DNA from: Bacillota bacterium | Lineage (GTDB): Bacteria > Bacillota > Clostridia > Peptostreptococcales > Anaerovoracaceae | Assembly: GCA_029006195.1 (NCBI GenBank) | Contig: JAQXGH010000050.1 | Coordinates: forward strand, 44,900-108,899 | Direction: 5' to 3' | DNA: 64,000 nucleotides | Part shown: one piece after another, positions 51,688 to 64,000 of the stretch | Numbering within the stretch: the first letter of the stretch is position 1 | Layout of the letters: every line of letters begins with the position of its first letter | Program-made: the position numbers and the translations under genes | The notes under the pieces: generated by a model | Databases searched by the model: none | What the model saw: the letters and a program-made list of their open reading frames with translations, nothing else | Told to the model about the DNA's origin: nothing

Positions 51688-51709
51688 CGCAAAGGCTGCA
51701 GCCTTTGCG
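51688..51709. promoter_or_regulatory. Perfect 22-bp palindrome cgcaaaggctgcagcctttgcg
   Basis: Read directly; immediately upstream of the acyl-CoA synthetase -35 element in the divergent rpoB intergenic region. Confidence 0.6.
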
Positions 51710-51734
51710 AAATCAAAAAAGTTGAGGAAATTTA

Positions 51735-51763
51735 TTGACATCTTGACAAATTTCTGATAAATT
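51735..51763 (+). promoter_or_regulatory. Predicted rpoB promoter (tandem TTGACA elements)
   Basis: TTGACATCTTGACA (51735-51748); first TTGACA-17 bp-TAAATT. Confidence 0.5.
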
Positions 51764-51769
51764 AAGAAA

Positions 51770-51826
51770 TTGCCCTACGAATGTTGTTTTTGCAAATAAG
51801 CATCCGTATTGTTAGGGTAACTTTTT
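51770..51826 (+). terminator. Leader hairpin with T-tract upstream of rpoB (candidate attenuator)
   Basis: ttgccctac(51770-51778)/gttagggtaa(51811-51820, one bulge) followed by CTTTTT. Confidence 0.5.
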
Positions 51827-51884
51827 GCTGATATTAAGACGAAAATTAGCGTCTAAATATGTGGAATATTAAGGAGTGATGACA

Positions 51885-54800
51885 ATGCCAAACCCTATCA
51901 AATTAGGTAGAAAAGAACGAATGACCTTTTCTAAGATTAACGAAGTAGCGGAAATGCCGAATCTCATTCAGATTCAGACTGATTCCTACAAGTGGTTCGT
52001 AGAAGAAGGTCTTAGTGAGGTTTTTGAGGACGTATCCCCAATTAAGGACTATTCGGATAATTTAGTTCTCGAATTCATTGACTACTCACTTTCAGATCCT
52101 CCAAAGTACGATCAGGAGGAATGCAAGGAAAGAGATGTTACATATGCAGCTCCATTAAAGGTAAAGGTTAGACTGGTTAACAGAGAAACTGGAGAAGTTA
52201 AGGAACAGGAAGTGTTCATGGGCGATTTCCCTCTGATGACTGAAAAGGGAACCTTTATATATAACGGTGCAGAAAGAGTTGTAGTTACACAGCTCGTTCG
52301 TTCACCTGGACCATATTATGAAAAGGAAATTGATAAGTCCGGTAAAAACCTGTTCTCAACAACTGTAATTCCTAACAGAGGTGCATGGCTTGAATATGAA
52401 ACTGATTCAAACGAAGTAATTTCAGTTAGAGTTGACAGAACAAGAAAGCAGCCGGCAACTACTCTCCTGAGAGCTCTCGGAATCGGAAGCAACCAGGAAA
52501 TTATCGATATATTCGGCGAAGAGCCTAGACTCCTTAAAACACTTGAGAAAGATACAACAACTAACTACGAAGAAGGTCTTAAGGAAATCTACAGAAAACT
52601 GAGACCTGGTGAACCACCTACAGTTGAAAGTGCAAGCTCACTGTTCAACTCAATGTTCTTCGACCCTAAGAGATACGATCTCGCTAAGGTTGGTAGATAT
52701 AAGTACAACAAGAAGCTGGGTCTTGCTAACAGACTGGCTGGAAACGTTGCTGCTGAAGATATCATCGACCCTAATACTGGCGAAATCATCGTTGAAGCTG
52801 GTCAGAAGATGGATAAGGATCTGGCTATGCAGGTTGAAGATTCAGGTATCAGCTATGTAATGTTACAGAGCGTACATGATCCTGCTAAGTCAACTAAGGT
52901 TATCGGTAACCAGTTCGTAGCAATCAATAAATACATCGAATTCGATATTTCAGATACTAAGGTAGCTGACAAGGTATTCTATCCTGTACTCATGGAAATC
53001 CTCGATGAGTATGGCGATGCTAGTCAGGAAGAACTCAAGGAAGTACTTAAGATGAGAAAGTTTGACCTTTCACCTAAGCACATCCTGACTGAAGACGTAA
53101 TCGCTTCAATGAGTTACCTCTTAAACCTTGATTACGGTATTGGTACAACTGACGATATCGACCATCTGGGTAACAGAAGACTGAGAACTGTTGGCGAACT
53201 GCTGCAGAACCAGATTAGAATCGGTCTCTCCAGAATGGAAAGAACAATCAAAGAAAGAATGACTACTCAGGATATCGCTGAAGTAACTCCACAGGGTCTC
53301 ATGAACATCAGACCTGTTACTGCAGCTGTTAAGGAATTCTTCGGTAGTTCACAGCTTTCACAGTTCATGGATCAGACAAATCCTCTGGCTGAACTGACAC
53401 ACAAGAGAAGATTAAGTGCCCTCGGTCCTGGTGGTCTTTCAAGAGAAAGAGCTGGATTCGAAGTTAGAGACGTACATCAGTCACATTACGGCAGAATGTG
53501 TCCTATCGAAACTCCAGAAGGTCCAAACATCGGTCTGATCGGTTCACTTACAACATACGGCATCATCAATCAGTATGGTTTCATAGAAACTCCATACAGA
53601 GTTGTTGATAAGGCTACAGGTGTAGTTACTGACGAAATTCACTACCTCACTGCTGACGATGAAGATGATAAGATCGTAGCACAGGCTAACGAACCTCTGG
53701 ATTCAGAAGGACACTTCGCTAACCTGAAGGTTGCTGCTAGAGGTAAGGGCGGCGATATCGCCCTTATTCCTAGAGAAATGATCGACTACATGGACGTATC
53801 ACCTAAGCAGGTAGTATCAGTAGCGACAGCTATGATTCCATTCCTCGAAAACGACGACGCCAACCGTGCCCTGATGGGTTCCAACATGCAGCGTCAGGCA
53901 GTACCTCTTATGGTAACTGAAGCTCCTATCGTTGGTACAGGTATGGAATACAGAGCTGCTAAGGACTCAGGTGTTGCTCAGCTTGCTAAGCACGCTGGTA
54001 CAATCAAGTACGTTGACGCTGATAAGATCATCATTACAAGAGATGACGGCGAAGGCGAAGAACACCACAAGCTTCTTAAGTTCAAGAGATCAAACCAGGG
54101 TACATGTATCGTACAGCGCCCAATCGTATTCACAGGCGAACATGTTGAAGCAGGTGAAGTAATCGCTGACGGTCCATCAACTTCAAACGGTGAAGTTGCA
54201 CTGGGTAAGAACCTCCTCATCGGATTCATGACTTGGGAAGGTTATAACTACGAAGACGCTATCATCCTTAACGAAAGACTCGTTATGGAAGACGTCCTCA
54301 CATCAATCCATATCGAAAAATACGAATCAGAAGCCAGAGATACTAAGCTGGGACCTGAAGAAATTACAAGAGATATCCCTAACGTTGGTGAAGATGCACT
54401 GAAGGATCTGGATGAAGAAGGTATCATCAGAGTTGGTGCTGAGGTAAACTCATCAGATATCCTGGTTGGTAAGGTTACACCTAAGGGTGAAACTGAACTG
54501 ACAGCTGAAGAAAGACTCCTGAGAGCTATCTTCGGTGAAAAGGCTAGAGAAGTTAGAGATACATCACTTAGAGTTCCTCATGGCGAAACAGGTATCATCG
54601 TTGACGTTAAGATCTTCTCAAGAGAAAACGGCGACGAACTGCCACCAGGAGTAAACAAGCTCGTTAGATGCTACATCGCAACTAAGAGAAAGATCCAGGT
54701 TGGTGACAAGATGGCCGGCCGTCACGGTAACAAGGGTGTAATTTCAAGAGTGCTGCCTGAAGAAGATATGCCATTCCTCGAAAATGGTCAGCCTCTCCAG

Positions 54801-55586
54801 GTAATGCTGAACCCTCTGGGCGTACCATCACGTATGAACGTTGGTCAGGTACTGGAAGTTCATCTGGGTCTTGCTGCTAAGGCTAAGGGATGGCACATTG
54901 CTACTAACGTATTCGATGGCGCAACAGAAAAAGACATCATCCAGCTCCTGAAGGAAACTGGATATAGCGAAACTGGTAAGCTCCGTCTGAGAGACGGTAG
55001 AACTGGTGAATACTTCGATAACCCTGTTACAGTAGGTTACATGTACATGCTGAAGCTCCACCATCTGGTAGATGATAAGATTCATGCTAGAAGTACTGGT
55101 CCTTACTCACTGGTTACTCAGCAGCCTCTGGGTGGTAAAGCTCAGTTCGGCGGACAGCGTTTCGGAGAAATGGAAGTATGGGCACTGGAAGCATACGGTG
55201 CAGCATATACTCTTCAGGAAATACTTACTGTTAAGTCCGATGATATCGTAGGTCGTGTTAAGACTTATGAAGCGATCGTTAAGGGCGAAAACATTCCTGA
55301 ACCAGGAATCCCTGAATCATTCAAGGTACTCATTAAGGAAATGCAGTCACTTTGTCTGGATATCAAGGTTCTGGGTGCAAACAACGAAGAAATCGAAATC
55401 GGAACTGATACAGAAGTTGAAGGTATCACTTCTGTTGAAAGAATGGTAGATAGAGAAATCGAAAAAACAGCTAGAGCACAGCGCGCTCAGGAAGCTGAAG
55501 AAGCATACGAAGAAGAAATCGTTGAAGCTGATGCAGAACCTGAAGCAAGCGAAATCTTCGAAATCGAAGAGCCAGAAGATAAGTAA
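51885..55586 (+). CDS. rpoB: DNA-directed RNA polymerase subunit beta
   Basis: Full-length Rpo[44 protein letters not shown] at 51885 fits the AAGGAG SD. Confidence 0.98.
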   Translation: MPNPIKLGRKERMTFSKINEVAEMPNLIQIQTDSYKWFVEEGLSEVFEDVSPIKDYSDNLVLEFIDYSLSDPPKYDQEECKERDVTYAAPLKVKVRLVNRETGEVKEQEVFMGDFPLMTEKGTFIYNGAERVVVTQLVRSPGPYYEKEIDKSGKNLFSTTVIPNRGAWLEYETDSNEVISVRVDRTRKQPATTLLRALGIGSNQEIIDIFGEEPRLLKTLEKDTTTNYEEGLKEIYRKLRPGEPPTVESASSLFNSMFFDPKRYDLAKVGRYKYNKKLGLANRLAGNVAAEDIIDPNTGEIIVEAGQKMDKDLAMQVEDSGISYVMLQSVHDPAKSTKVIGNQFVAINKYIEFDISDTKVADKVFYPVLMEILDEYGDASQEELKEVLKMRKFDLSPKHILTEDVIASMSYLLNLDYGIGTTDDIDHLGNRRLRTVGELLQNQIRIGLSRMERTIKERMTTQDIAEVTPQGLMNIRPVTAAVKEFFGSSQLSQFMDQTNPLAELTHKRRLSALGPGGLSRERAGFEVRDVHQSHYGRMCPIETPEGPNIGLIGSLTTYGIINQYGFIETPYRVVDKATGVVTDEIHYLTADDEDDKIVAQANEPLDSEGHFANLKVAARGKGGDIALIPREMIDYMDVSPKQVVSVATAMIPFLENDDANRALMGSNMQRQAVPLMVTEAPIVGTGMEYRAAKDSGVAQLAKHAGTIKYVDADKIIITRDDGEGEEHHKLLKFKRSNQGTCIVQRPIVFTGEHVEAGEVIADGPSTSNGEVALGKNLLIGFMTWEGYNYEDAIILNERLVMEDVLTSIHIEKYESEARDTKLGPEEITRDIPNVGEDALKDLDEEGIIRVGAEVNSSDILVGKVTPKGETELTAEERLLRAIFGEKAREVRDTSLRVPHGETGIIVDVKIFSRENGDELPPGVNKLVRCYIATKRKIQVGDKMAGRHGNKGVISRVLPEEDMPFLENGQPLQVMLNPLGVPSRMNVGQVLEVHLGLAAKAKGWHIATNVFDGATEKDIIQLLKETGYSETGKLRLRDGRTGEYFDNPVTVGYMYMLKLHHLVDDKIHARSTGPYSLVTQQPLGGKAQFGGQRFGEMEVWALEAYGAAYTLQEILTVKSDDIVGRVKTYEAIVKGENIPEPGIPESFKVLIKEMQSLCLDIKVLGANNEEIEIGTDTEVEGITSVERMVDREIEKTARAQRAQEAEEAYEEEIVEADAEPEASEIFEIEEPEDK

Positions 55587-55597
55587 GGGGGTAAATA

Positions 55598-58500
55598 ATG
55601 ACAGATAATGCAAATTATGAAATGAACAATTTTGAAGCCCTGCAGATTGGACTGGCATCACCTGAGAAGATTTTAAGCTGGTCATATGGCGAAGTTACTA
55701 AGCCAGAAACTATCAACTACAGAACACTGAAGCCTGAAAAAGATGGTCTTTACTGCGAAAAGATTTTCGGACCTACTAAGGACTGGGAATGCCACTGCGG
55801 TAAGTATAAGAGAATCAGATATAAGGGCATCGTTTGCGATAAGTGCGGTGTAGAAGTTACTAAGGCTAAGGTTAGAAGAGAAAGAATGGGCCACATCAAG
55901 CTGGCATCACCTGTATCACACATCTGGTACTTCAAGGGCATTCCTTCAAGAATGGGCCTCGTTCTGGATATCTCACCAAGAACACTGGAAAAGGTTCTCT
56001 ACTTTGCAAACTTCGTAGTAACTGATCCAGGCAATACAGACTTTGCATATAAGGAAATCCTTTCAGAAACTCAGTATAGAGAAGCTAAGGAAAATCCTGC
56101 AATGAAGTTCAAGGCAGGTATGGGTGCTGAAGCAGTTAAAGAACTGCTCTCACAGATCGACCTCGACGAAACTGCAGAAGATCTTAAAGAAAAGCTCAAG
56201 ACTGCAACAGGACAGAAGAAGGTTAGAATCGTTAGAAGACTGGAAGTTATCGAAGCACTGAGAATTTCAGGTAACAGACCTGAATGGATGGTACTCGATG
56301 TAATTCCTGTAATTCCACCAGATCTGAGACCTATGGTACAGCTGGATGGCGGCAGATTCGCAACATCAGACCTTAATGACCTGTACAGAAGAGTTATTAA
56401 CAGAAACAATAGACTCAACAGACTCCTCGAGCTGAACGCTCCTGACATCATTGTTAGAAACGAAAAGAGAATGCTCCAGGAAGCAGTTGATGCTCTCATC
56501 GATAACGGTAGAAGAGGTAGACCTGTAACTGGTCCTGGCTCAAGACCGCTCAAGTCACTCTCAGACATGCTTAAGGGTAAGCAGGGTAGATTCAGACAGA
56601 ACCTGCTCGGTAAGAGAGTTGACTACTCAGGCCGTTCAGTAATCGTAGTAGGACCTGACCTCAAGTTCTACCAGTGCGGACTTCCTAAGAAGATGGCTCT
56701 TGAACTCTTCAAGCCTTTCATCATGAAGAAGCTCGTAGAAAACGGCAACGCTCACAACATCAAGAGTGCTAAGAGAATGGTTGAAAAGGTTAAGCCTGAA
56801 GTTTGGGACGTTCTCGAAGGCGTTATTAAGGAACATCCAGTAATGCTGAACCGTGCCCCTACTCTTCACAGACTTGGTATCCAGGCATTCGAACCTGTTC
56901 TCGTTGAAGGTAAAGCAATCAAGCTGCATCCACTGGCATGTACAGCGTTCAATGCCGACTTCGACGGTGACCAGATGGCCGTACACGTACCACTCAGCGT
57001 AGAAGCACAGGCTGAAGCTAGATTCCTCATGCTGTCAGTAAACAACATTCTGGCACCTAAGGATGGTTCACCAATCACAACTCCTACACAGGATATGATC
57101 CTGGGTTCATACTATCTGACTCATCCAGGTCAGGAAGAAGGACACAGAGATTCAGATGCTGAAAAGGGCGATGGCATGATCTTCACAGACATGGCAGAAA
57201 TGCTTATGGCTTATGAAACAGGCCAGGTTGGTATTCACGCTAGAGTTAAGGTGAGAATGTACAAGGATGAAAATGATGAAAGAGGTAAGATCGTAGAATC
57301 AACTGTCGGCAGATTCATTTTCAACCAGCAGATTCCTCAGGACTTAGGATACGTTAACAGAGAAGAAGACGAATACTCACTGGAAGTTGACTTCCTCTGC
57401 ACAAAGAAGACTCTGGGACAGATCATCGACAGATGTTACAGAGTTCACGGTAACACAGACACAGTTCTGATGCTCGACTACATCAAGAGCATGGGTTACC
57501 ATTATTCAACAAAGGCAGCTATTACAATCAGTATTGCCGACATGGAAATTCCTGAAGAAAAGGAAGAAATCCTCGCTAGAGCACAGGCTGAAGTTGATAA
57601 GTATGACAAGGCATATAGAAGAGGTCTTGTATCAGATAAGGAAAGATACGAAAACGTTATCAGAATTTGGACTAGAGCTACAGACGAAGTCGCAGACGCA
57701 CTTATGGACTCACTCGGTTCACTGAATAACCTGTATATCATGGCACACTCAGGAGCCAGAGGTTCAAAGAACCAGATCAAGCAGGTTGGTGGTATGAGAG
57801 GTCTGATGGCTAATGCAACTGGTAAGACTATCGAAATTCCTATCAAGTCAAACTTCCGTGAAGGCCTGTCAATTCTGGAATACTTCCTCTCATCAAACGG
57901 TGCGAGAAAGGGTCTGGCAGATACAGCCCTCAGAACAGCCGACTCAGGTTACCTGACAAGAAGACTGGTTGACGTTTCACATAACGTAATCGTTAGAGAG
58001 GATGACTGCGGTACTGATGAAGGTATCGAAGTTAAGGCATTCAGAGACGGTAAGGAAGTTATCGAAAAGCTGAAGGATCGTATCATCGGTAGAACTTCAC
58101 TTGACGATATCATCAATCCTGCTACAGGAGAAATTATCGTAAGAATGGATGAAGAAATCAGCGAAGATGCAGCAAGCGAAATCGAAGAAGTTGGTATCGA
58201 AGCTGTTACTATTAGATCAGTTATGACATGTAAGTCAAGAACTGGTATCTGCGCTAAGTGTTACGGACGTAACCTGGCAACAGGCGAAGCTGTTAACATT
58301 GGTGAAGCAGTTGGTATCCAGGCAGCACAGTCAATCGGCGAACCTGGTACTCAGCTGACAATGAGAACATTCCATACTGGTGGTGTAGCCGGCGGCGATA
58401 TCACTCAGGGCCTTCCTAGAGTAGAAGAACTGTTCGAAGCTAGAAAGCCTAAGGGTCTTGCTCAGGTTTGTGAAGGCGATGGTACAGTAATTTCAATCGT

Positions 58501-59311
58501 TCCTACAATGGATAACAAGACTGAGATTACTATCCGTGGTGAAGAAGAAAAGGTTTACGACATTCCTTACGGCGCTAGAATCGTAGTTCGCGAAGGTGAC
58601 TACATTGAAGCTGGTGAAAACATCACAAGTGGTCCTCTGGATCCTAAGGATATCTTAAGACTTAAGGGCGTTGAAGGCGTATTCCAGTACCTCCTCAAGG
58701 AAGTACAGAGAGTATATAAGAACCAGGGTGTAGATATCAACGATAAGCACGTTGAAGTAATCGTTGGTCAGATGCTTTCAAAGGAAAAGGTTAACGATCC
58801 TGGAGATACTGATCTGCTTCCAGGCGGTCAGTACAGCAAGTTCGAAATCGAAGATGCTAACGCTGCTGCAATTGCAAACGGCGGTGAACCTGCAGAAACA
58901 GAAAACCTGCTCCTCGGTATCACTAAGGCATCACTTGCTACTAACTCATTCCTGTCAGCTGCATCATTCCAGGAAACTACAAGAGTCCTGACAGACGCAG
59001 CTATCAAGGGCAAGACAGATACTCTGGAAGGCCTTAAGGAAAACGTTATCATCGGTAAGCTTATCCCTGCTGGTACTGGTATGAGAAGATACAGAAACAT
59101 CGAGCTTGACTATGGTGTAAACACTACTCTCATCGAAGCTTACAAGCAGATGCAGCTTGAAATGGAAGATGATGAAGAAGATCTCGAAAACGAATTTGAA
59201 GGAGTTACTCCTGAAATCGCAACTGCAGATGACAATGCTTCAGTAGAAGCTTACGCTGTAGAAGATGCTTTCGCTAACACTACTGATGGCGAAGATATCA
59301 TCGAGTTCTAA
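55598..59311 (+). CDS. rpoC: DNA-directed RNA polymerase subunit beta'
   Basis: [40 protein letters not shown]; full length. Confidence 0.98.
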   Translation: MTDNANYEMNNFEALQIGLASPEKILSWSYGEVTKPETINYRTLKPEKDGLYCEKIFGPTKDWECHCGKYKRIRYKGIVCDKCGVEVTKAKVRRERMGHIKLASPVSHIWYFKGIPSRMGLVLDISPRTLEKVLYFANFVVTDPGNTDFAYKEILSETQYREAKENPAMKFKAGMGAEAVKELLSQIDLDETAEDLKEKLKTATGQKKVRIVRRLEVIEALRISGNRPEWMVLDVIPVIPPDLRPMVQLDGGRFATSDLNDLYRRVINRNNRLNRLLELNAPDIIVRNEKRMLQEAVDALIDNGRRGRPVTGPGSRPLKSLSDMLKGKQGRFRQNLLGKRVDYSGRSVIVVGPDLKFYQCGLPKKMALELFKPFIMKKLVENGNAHNIKSAKRMVEKVKPEVWDVLEGVIKEHPVMLNRAPTLHRLGIQAFEPVLVEGKAIKLHPLACTAFNADFDGDQMAVHVPLSVEAQAEARFLMLSVNNILAPKDGSPITTPTQDMILGSYYLTHPGQEEGHRDSDAEKGDGMIFTDMAEMLMAYETGQVGIHARVKVRMYKDENDERGKIVESTVGRFIFNQQIPQDLGYVNREEDEYSLEVDFLCTKKTLGQIIDRCYRVHGNTDTVLMLDYIKSMGYHYSTKAAITISIADMEIPEEKEEILARAQAEVDKYDKAYRRGLVSDKERYENVIRIWTRATDEVADALMDSLGSLNNLYIMAHSGARGSKNQIKQVGGMRGLMANATGKTIEIPIKSNFREGLSILEYFLSSNGARKGLADTALRTADSGYLTRRLVDVSHNVIVREDDCGTDEGIEVKAFRDGKEVIEKLKDRIIGRTSLDDIINPATGEIIVRMDEEISEDAASEIEEVGIEAVTIRSVMTCKSRTGICAKCYGRNLATGEAVNIGEAVGIQAAQSIGEPGTQLTMRTFHTGGVAGGDITQGLPRVEELFEARKPKGLAQVCEGDGTVISIVPTMDNKTEITIRGEEEKVYDIPYGARIVVREGDYIEAGENITSGPLDPKDILRLKGVEGVFQYLLKEVQRVYKNQGVDINDKHVEVIVGQMLSKEKVNDPGDTDLLPGGQYSKFEIEDANAAAIANGGEPAETENLLLGITKASLATNSFLSAASFQETTRVLTDAAIKGKTDTLEGLKENVIIGKLIPAGTGMRRYRNIELDYGVNTTLIEAYKQMQLEMEDDEEDLENEFEGVTPEIATADDNASVEAYAVEDAFANTTDGEDIIEF

Positions 59312-59328
59312 AGATTCAATAAAGAATG

Positions 59329-59356
59329 CGGTCAGTCGATAGACTGGCCGTTTTTT
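59329..59356 (+). terminator. Rho-independent terminator after rpoC
   Basis: cggtcagtc-gata-gactggccg followed by TTTTTT. Confidence 0.85.
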
Positions 59357-59537
59357 ATGCTCCTTTGCTTTCATTATTTATCCATTCAGCGGATATGATG
59401 TTATTTTACTGAAAAAAGGCATTGTTAGTTAAACAAATTGTGTTGACATTGCCACATATGGAGTGATAAACTATCAAAGGTTGTGGGTGAATTATGCCCA
59501 TTTACCATAAATAATAATCGAAGAAAGGAGAAAAAGG

Positions 59538-59951
59538 ATGCCTACAATTAATCAATTAGTACGTCAGGGCAGAACTAGCAGCGAAAAGAAGTCAACTGCA
59601 CCAGCTCTTAACAAGGGAATGAACTCACTGAGAAGAGTTGCTACAGATGTTAACTCACCTCAGAAGCGTGGAGTTTGCACTTCAGTAAAGACAGTTACTC
59701 CTAAGAAGCCTAATTCAGCTCTTAGAAAAGTAGCGAGAGTTCGTCTCACTAACGGTATTGAAGTAACAGCATACATTCCTGGTATTGGTCACAACCTTCA
59801 GGAGCACAGTGTTGTTCTTATCAGAGGCGGAAGAGTTAAGGACCTCCCAGGTGTAAGATATCACATCGTTAGAGGTACACTCGATACTGCAGGTGTTGCA
59901 GACAGAAAGCAGGCTAGATCCAAGTATGGAGCTAAGAAACCTAAAAAATAA
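59538..59951 (+). CDS. rpsL: Ribosomal protein uS12
   Basis: [72 protein letters not shown]. Confidence 0.98.
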   Translation: MPTINQLVRQGRTSSEKKSTAPALNKGMNSLRRVATDVNSPQKRGVCTSVKTVTPKKPNSALRKVARVRLTNGIEVTAYIPGIGHNLQEHSVVLIRGGRVKDLPGVRYHIVRGTLDTAGVADRKQARSKYGAKKPKK

Positions 59952-60100
59952 GACAATACTTTAATCGGTAGAGCAGACTTTTTTAATAAAAAAAGAGCGC
60001 CACGGGGATGGTCCTACGAGTAAGATAAATGAATGTTTTATCTGAAGAAAGTTGCGGGGCTATCAACGAGTACCGAATTTTTATGAAGGAGGAAAGTGAA

Positions 60101-60571
60101 GTGCCAAGAAAAGGAAACGTACCTAAGCGTGAAGTACTTCCAGATCCAGTTTACGGCAGCGTAGTAGTTGCTAAGTTAATCAACAGCATCATGCTCGACG
60201 GTAAGAAGGGCACAGCTCAGAAGATCGTTTACGATGCATTCGAACAGATTGCAGAAGTAACAGGCGAAGATGCACTGGAAGTTTTCAACAAGGCTATGAA
60301 CAACATCATGCCAGTTCTTGAAGTAAAGGCTAGACGTGTTGGTGGTGCAAACTACCAGGTTCCAATGGAAGTTAGACCAGAAAGACGTCAGACTCTCGGA
60401 CTCAGATGGCTCACAAACTACACAAGAGCTAGAGGCGAAAAGACTATGTCAGAAAGACTGGCTAAGGAATTACTCGATGCAGCAAACAACACAGGTGCAT
60501 CAGTAAAGAAGAAAGAAGATACACATAAGATGGCTGAAGCTAATAAGGCATTTGCACATTACAGATTCTAA
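60101..60571 (+). CDS. rpsG: Ribosomal protein uS7
   Basis: GTG start after [43 protein letters not shown]; 156 aa; ORF-track start at 60029 is a spurious extension. Confidence 0.97.
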   Translation: MPRKGNVPKREVLPDPVYGSVVVAKLINSIMLDGKKGTAQKIVYDAFEQIAEVTGEDALEVFNKAMNNIMPVLEVKARRVGGANYQVPMEVRPERRQTLGLRWLTNYTRARGEKTMSERLAKELLDAANNTGASVKKKEDTHKMAEANKAFAHYRF

Positions 60572-60616
60572 TGACAAATACTTTATCAGACGACGAAGAG
60601 CAGAAAGGAGGAGACA

Positions 60617-62683
60617 ATGCCAAAGAGAGCTTTTCCGCTTGAGAAAACTAGAAACATCGGTATCATGGCTCACATTGATGCTGGTAAGACAACAACAACG
60701 GAGAGAATTCTGTTCTACACAGGTAGAACTCATAAGATTGGTGAAACCCATGAGGGTTCTGCAACAATGGACTGGATGGAGCAGGAGCAGGAACGTGGTA
60801 TTACAATAACCTCTGCTGCTACTACAGCCCAGTGGAAAGACACAAGAATTAATATTATCGACACTCCGGGACACGTAGACTTTACTGTAGAAGTAGAAAG
60901 ATCACTGCGTGTACTCGATGGTGCAGTTACAGTACTCTGTGCCAAGGGTGGTGTAGAGCCGCAGTCAGAAACTGTTTGGAGACAGGCAGAAAAATACGGC
61001 GTACCTAGAATGATCTTCGTAAACAAAATGGATATTATGGGTGCTGACTTCTATAGAGTAGTTGGTATGGTAAAGGATAGATTAAAGGCTAACGCAGTTC
61101 CTATCCAGCTTCCAATCGGTAAGGAAGAAACATTCGTAGGTATCATCGACCTCATTAAGATGAAGGCTGAAATCTACAAGGACGACCTTGGTAAGGAATA
61201 CGAAATGACAGATATTCCTGAAGATCTCATGGATGATGCTGAAATGTGGAGAGAACAGCTGGTAGAAGCGGTATCTGAACTTGATGAAGAACTTATGATG
61301 AAGTATCTCGAAGGAGAAGAAATCACAGAAAAGGAAATCAAAAAGGCAATCAGAACGGCTACAATTGCTGGCAAGATGGTTCCTGTTACATGCGGTTCAG
61401 CATATAGGAACAGGGGCGTACAGATGATGCTGGACGCAGTTGTTGATTATATGCCATCACCAGTAGATATCCCTGCTATTAAGGGTGTTATTCCAGGAAC
61501 AGAAGACGAAGAAGAACGTCCTGCTGACGATAAGGGACCATTCGCAGCCCTGGCATTTAAGATCATGGCTGACCCATATGTTGGTAAGCTGGCATTCTTC
61601 AGAGTATATTCGGGAACTCTCGAATCAGGTTCTTACGTATATAACTCAGTTAAGGACAAGAAAGAAAGAGTTGGTAGAATTCTTCAGATGCATGCTAACA
61701 AGAGAGAAGATATCGACTTCGTATATTCAGGCGATATCGCAGCAGCAGTAGGCCTTAAGGTTACTACTACTGGTGATACTCTTTGCGACGAAAAGAGCCC
61801 AATCATTCTCGAATCAATGGAATTCCCTGATCCGGTTATCGAAATCGCAATCGAGCCTAAGACTAAGGCTGGTCAGGAAAAGATGGGTATCGCATTAGCT
61901 AAGCTGGCAGAAGAAGACCCTACATTCAAGACATACACAAATGCAGATACAGGACAGACTATCATCGCTGGTATGGGTGAACTCCATCTTGAAATCATCG
62001 TAGATAGATTATTACGGGAATTCAAGGTTGAAGCCAATGTTGGTAAGCCACAGGTTTCATACAAGGAAACATTCACAAAGCCAGCAGACGTGGACTACAA
62101 GCACAAGAAGCAGACTGGTGGTTCAGGTCAGTATGGTCATGTTAAGATCAAAGTTTATCCTAGAGAAGCTGGAGCAGGATTTGAATTCAAGAATTCAATC
62201 GTTGGCGGAGCTATCCCTAAGGAATACATCGGTAAGATCGAAGAAGGTATCATTGAATCATGTGAAACTGGTCCTATCGCAGGATATCAGCTTGTTGATA
62301 TCGGCGTAGAACTCTATGATGGTTCATATCACGAAGTCGACTCATCAGAAATGGCATTCAAGATTGCTGCATCAATGGCAATGAAGGAAGCTGCTAAGCA
62401 GGCTGCTCCAGTACTGCTGGAACCAATCTTCAAGGTTGAAGTTACTGTTCCAGATGAATACATGGGCGATGTAATCGGCGATATCAGTTCAAGAAGAGGT
62501 AGAATCGAAGGTTCTGACATGAACAACGGTGTTGTTGCTGTTAGAGGTTATGTTCCACTCTCACAGATGTTCGGATATGCTACTGACCTGCGTTCAAAGA
62601 CTCAGGGCAGAGGCGTATACGTAATGCAGATGGACCACTTCGAAAAGCTGCCTGACAATCTTATTGATAAAATTAACAAGTAA
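60617..62683 (+). CDS. fusA: Elongation factor G
   Basis: [49 protein letters not shown]. Confidence 0.98.
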   Translation: MPKRAFPLEKTRNIGIMAHIDAGKTTTTERILFYTGRTHKIGETHEGSATMDWMEQEQERGITITSAATTAQWKDTRINIIDTPGHVDFTVEVERSLRVLDGAVTVLCAKGGVEPQSETVWRQAEKYGVPRMIFVNKMDIMGADFYRVVGMVKDRLKANAVPIQLPIGKEETFVGIIDLIKMKAEIYKDDLGKEYEMTDIPEDLMDDAEMWREQLVEAVSELDEELMMKYLEGEEITEKEIKKAIRTATIAGKMVPVTCGSAYRNRGVQMMLDAVVDYMPSPVDIPAIKGVIPGTEDEEERPADDKGPFAALAFKIMADPYVGKLAFFRVYSGTLESGSYVYNSVKDKKERVGRILQMHANKREDIDFVYSGDIAAAVGLKVTTTGDTLCDEKSPIILESMEFPDPVIEIAIEPKTKAGQEKMGIALAKLAEEDPTFKTYTNADTGQTIIAGMGELHLEIIVDRLLREFKVEANVGKPQVSYKETFTKPADVDYKHKKQTGGSGQYGHVKIKVYPREAGAGFEFKNSIVGGAIPKEYIGKIEEGIIESCETGPIAGYQLVDIGVELYDGSYHEVDSSEMAFKIAASMAMKEAAKQAAPVLLEPIFKVEVTVPDEYMGDVIGDISSRRGRIEGSDMNNGVVAVRGYVPLSQMFGYATDLRSKTQGRGVYVMQMDHFEKLPDNLIDKINK

Positions 62684-62706
62684 AAATATTTTAGGAGGAT
62701 ACTACA

Positions 62707-63900
62707 ATGGCAAAAGCTAAGTTTGAAAGAAATAAGCCACACATTAATATCGGTACTATCGGTCACGTTGACCATGGTAAGACTACTCTGACTGCAGCTA
62801 TCACCAAGACCCTGTTCGAAAGATACGGACTGGGCCAGAAGGTAGACTTCGACCAGATCGACAAGGCACCGGAAGAAAGAGAAAGAGGTATCACCATTTC
62901 TACCGCTCACGTAGAATACGAAACCCCCAACAGACACTACGCTCACGTAGACTGCCCGGGACACGCCGACTACGTTAAGAACATGATCACTGGTGCTGCT
63001 CAGATGGACGGTGCTATCCTGGTAGTAGCTGCTACCGACGGTCCGATGCCGCAGACCAGAGAACACATCCTGCTGAGCCGTCAGGTAGGCGTACCCTACA
63101 TCGTAGTCTTCCTGAACAAGTGCGACATGGTAGATGACGAAGAACTGCTGGATCTGGTAGAAATGGAAGTCAGAGAACTGCTGGATGCCTATGAATTCCC
63201 CGGCGACGACACTCCGATCATCCGCGGATCCGCACTGAAGGCTCTGGAAGATCCCTCCAGCGAATGGGGCGACAAGATTCTGGAACTGTTTGAAGCCATC
63301 GACGCTTACATTCCGAATCCGGAAAGAGCTACCGATAAGCCGTTCCTGATGCCCATCGAAGACATCTTCTCCATCACCGGTCGTGGTACCGTAGCTACCG
63401 GTCGTGTAGAAAGAGGCGTACTGAAGGTATCCGACGAAGTAGAAATCGTAGGTCTGACCGAAGAAAAGAGAAAGGTAGTTGTAACGGGTATCGAAATGTT
63501 CCGTAAGCTGCTGGATCAGGGTCAGGCAGGCGACAACATCGGTGCACTGCTGAGAGGTGTACAGAGAAACGAAATCGAAAGAGGACAGGTACTGGCTGCT
63601 CCCGGAACCATCCATCCGCACACCAAGTTCCACTCTGAGGTATACGTACTGAAGAAGGAAGAAGGCGGCCGTCACACTCCGTTCTTCAACGGCTACAGAC
63701 CGCAGTTCTACTTCAGAACCACCGACGTAACCGGAACGATCCAGCTGCCGGAAGGCGTTGAAATGTGCATGCCCGGAGACAACATCTCCATGGACATCGA
63801 ACTGATCACTCCGATCGCTATCGAAGAAGGTCTGCGTTTCGCTATCCGTGAAGGCGGCAGAACCGTAGCATCCGGCGTTGTAGCAAAGATCAACGAGTAA
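62707..63900 (+). CDS. tuf: Elongation factor Tu
   Basis: [63 protein letters not shown]. Confidence 0.98.
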   Translation: MAKAKFERNKPHINIGTIGHVDHGKTTLTAAITKTLFERYGLGQKVDFDQIDKAPEERERGITISTAHVEYETPNRHYAHVDCPGHADYVKNMITGAAQMDGAILVVAATDGPMPQTREHILLSRQVGVPYIVVFLNKCDMVDDEELLDLVEMEVRELLDAYEFPGDDTPIIRGSALKALEDPSSEWGDKILELFEAIDAYIPNPERATDKPFLMPIEDIFSITGRGTVATGRVERGVLKVSDEVEIVGLTEEKRKVVVTGIEMFRKLLDQGQAGDNIGALLRGVQRNEIERGQVLAAPGTIHPHTKFHSEVYVLKKEEGGRHTPFFNGYRPQFYFRTTDVTGTIQLPEGVEMCMPGDNISMDIELITPIAIEEGLRFAIREGGRTVASGVVAKINE

Positions 63901-63933
63901 TCGGAACAACGGATCATACAAAAGACAACATCG

Positions 63934-63967
63934 AAGAGGCTGTAAAACGCAGCCTCTTTTGTTTTTT
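63934..63967 (+). terminator. Rho-independent terminator after tuf
   Basis: aagaggctg/cagcctctt followed by TTGTTTTTTT. Confidence 0.85.
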
Positions 63968-64000
63968 TGACGACCTGACCTGCGATACCGTTCTTGATTT

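Noticed and set aside
60029-60100. N-terminal extension of rpsG in the ORF track ([24 protein letters not shown])
   Set aside because: S7 normally begins at (V/M)PRKG; a strong AAGGAGG precedes GTG at 60101, so the extension is 5' leader
62602-63921. 439-aa minus-strand ORF spanning all of tuf
   Set aside because: Mirror-image ORF produced by strong codon bias (GAA/GTA/CTG give few antisense stops); low-complexity Tyr/Ser/Val-rich product, no SD or family resemblance, and lies over a certain CDS

Overview
The window is 64 kb of a low-to-mid GC Clostridia-like (Bacillota) chromosome. It is almost entirely coding and mostly housekeeping or central metabolism. In order: 3' end of rny; cysteine desulfurase and thiI; a four-subunit 2-oxoacid:ferredoxin oxidoreductase and iorAB; a class B sortase; ilvBNCD on the minus strand; a flavodiiron protein; a leucine T-box with leuA-leuB-ilvB-ilvN; a c-di-GMP-I riboswitch in front of a secreted Pro-Pro-endopeptidase-like metalloprotease; a DUF2520 (PanG-like) gene with panB-panC-panD; an orphan PD-(D/E)XK-like protein beside a decayed D-2-hydroxyacid dehydrogenase; ruvCAB-queA-tgt-rlmD; an S8 protease; two tandem leuDC pairs; feoA-feoB with a tiny FeoB-associated protein; GldA; three adenylate-forming ligases; a short metH; and rpoB-rpoC-rpsL-rpsG-fusA-tuf. 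The strongest leads are: (1) the c-di-GMP-I riboswitch/PPEP-like protease unit, with a readable OFF-switch expression platform; (2) a tuf gene whose codon usage differs sharply from everything around it after about the first 95 nt, suggesting horizontal replacement or mosaicism; (3) three TTAG-N6-CTAA palindromes around feoA/feoB; (4) a five-cysteine insertion in the second IlvB; (5) tandem hairpins in the pan-operon leader; (6) decayed DNA and inverted repeats around the orphan nuclease-like gene. No wholly new multi-gene system was evident. No tRNA, rRNA or CRISPR array was seen. All calls come from reading the sequence and the supplied translations; no database search was run.
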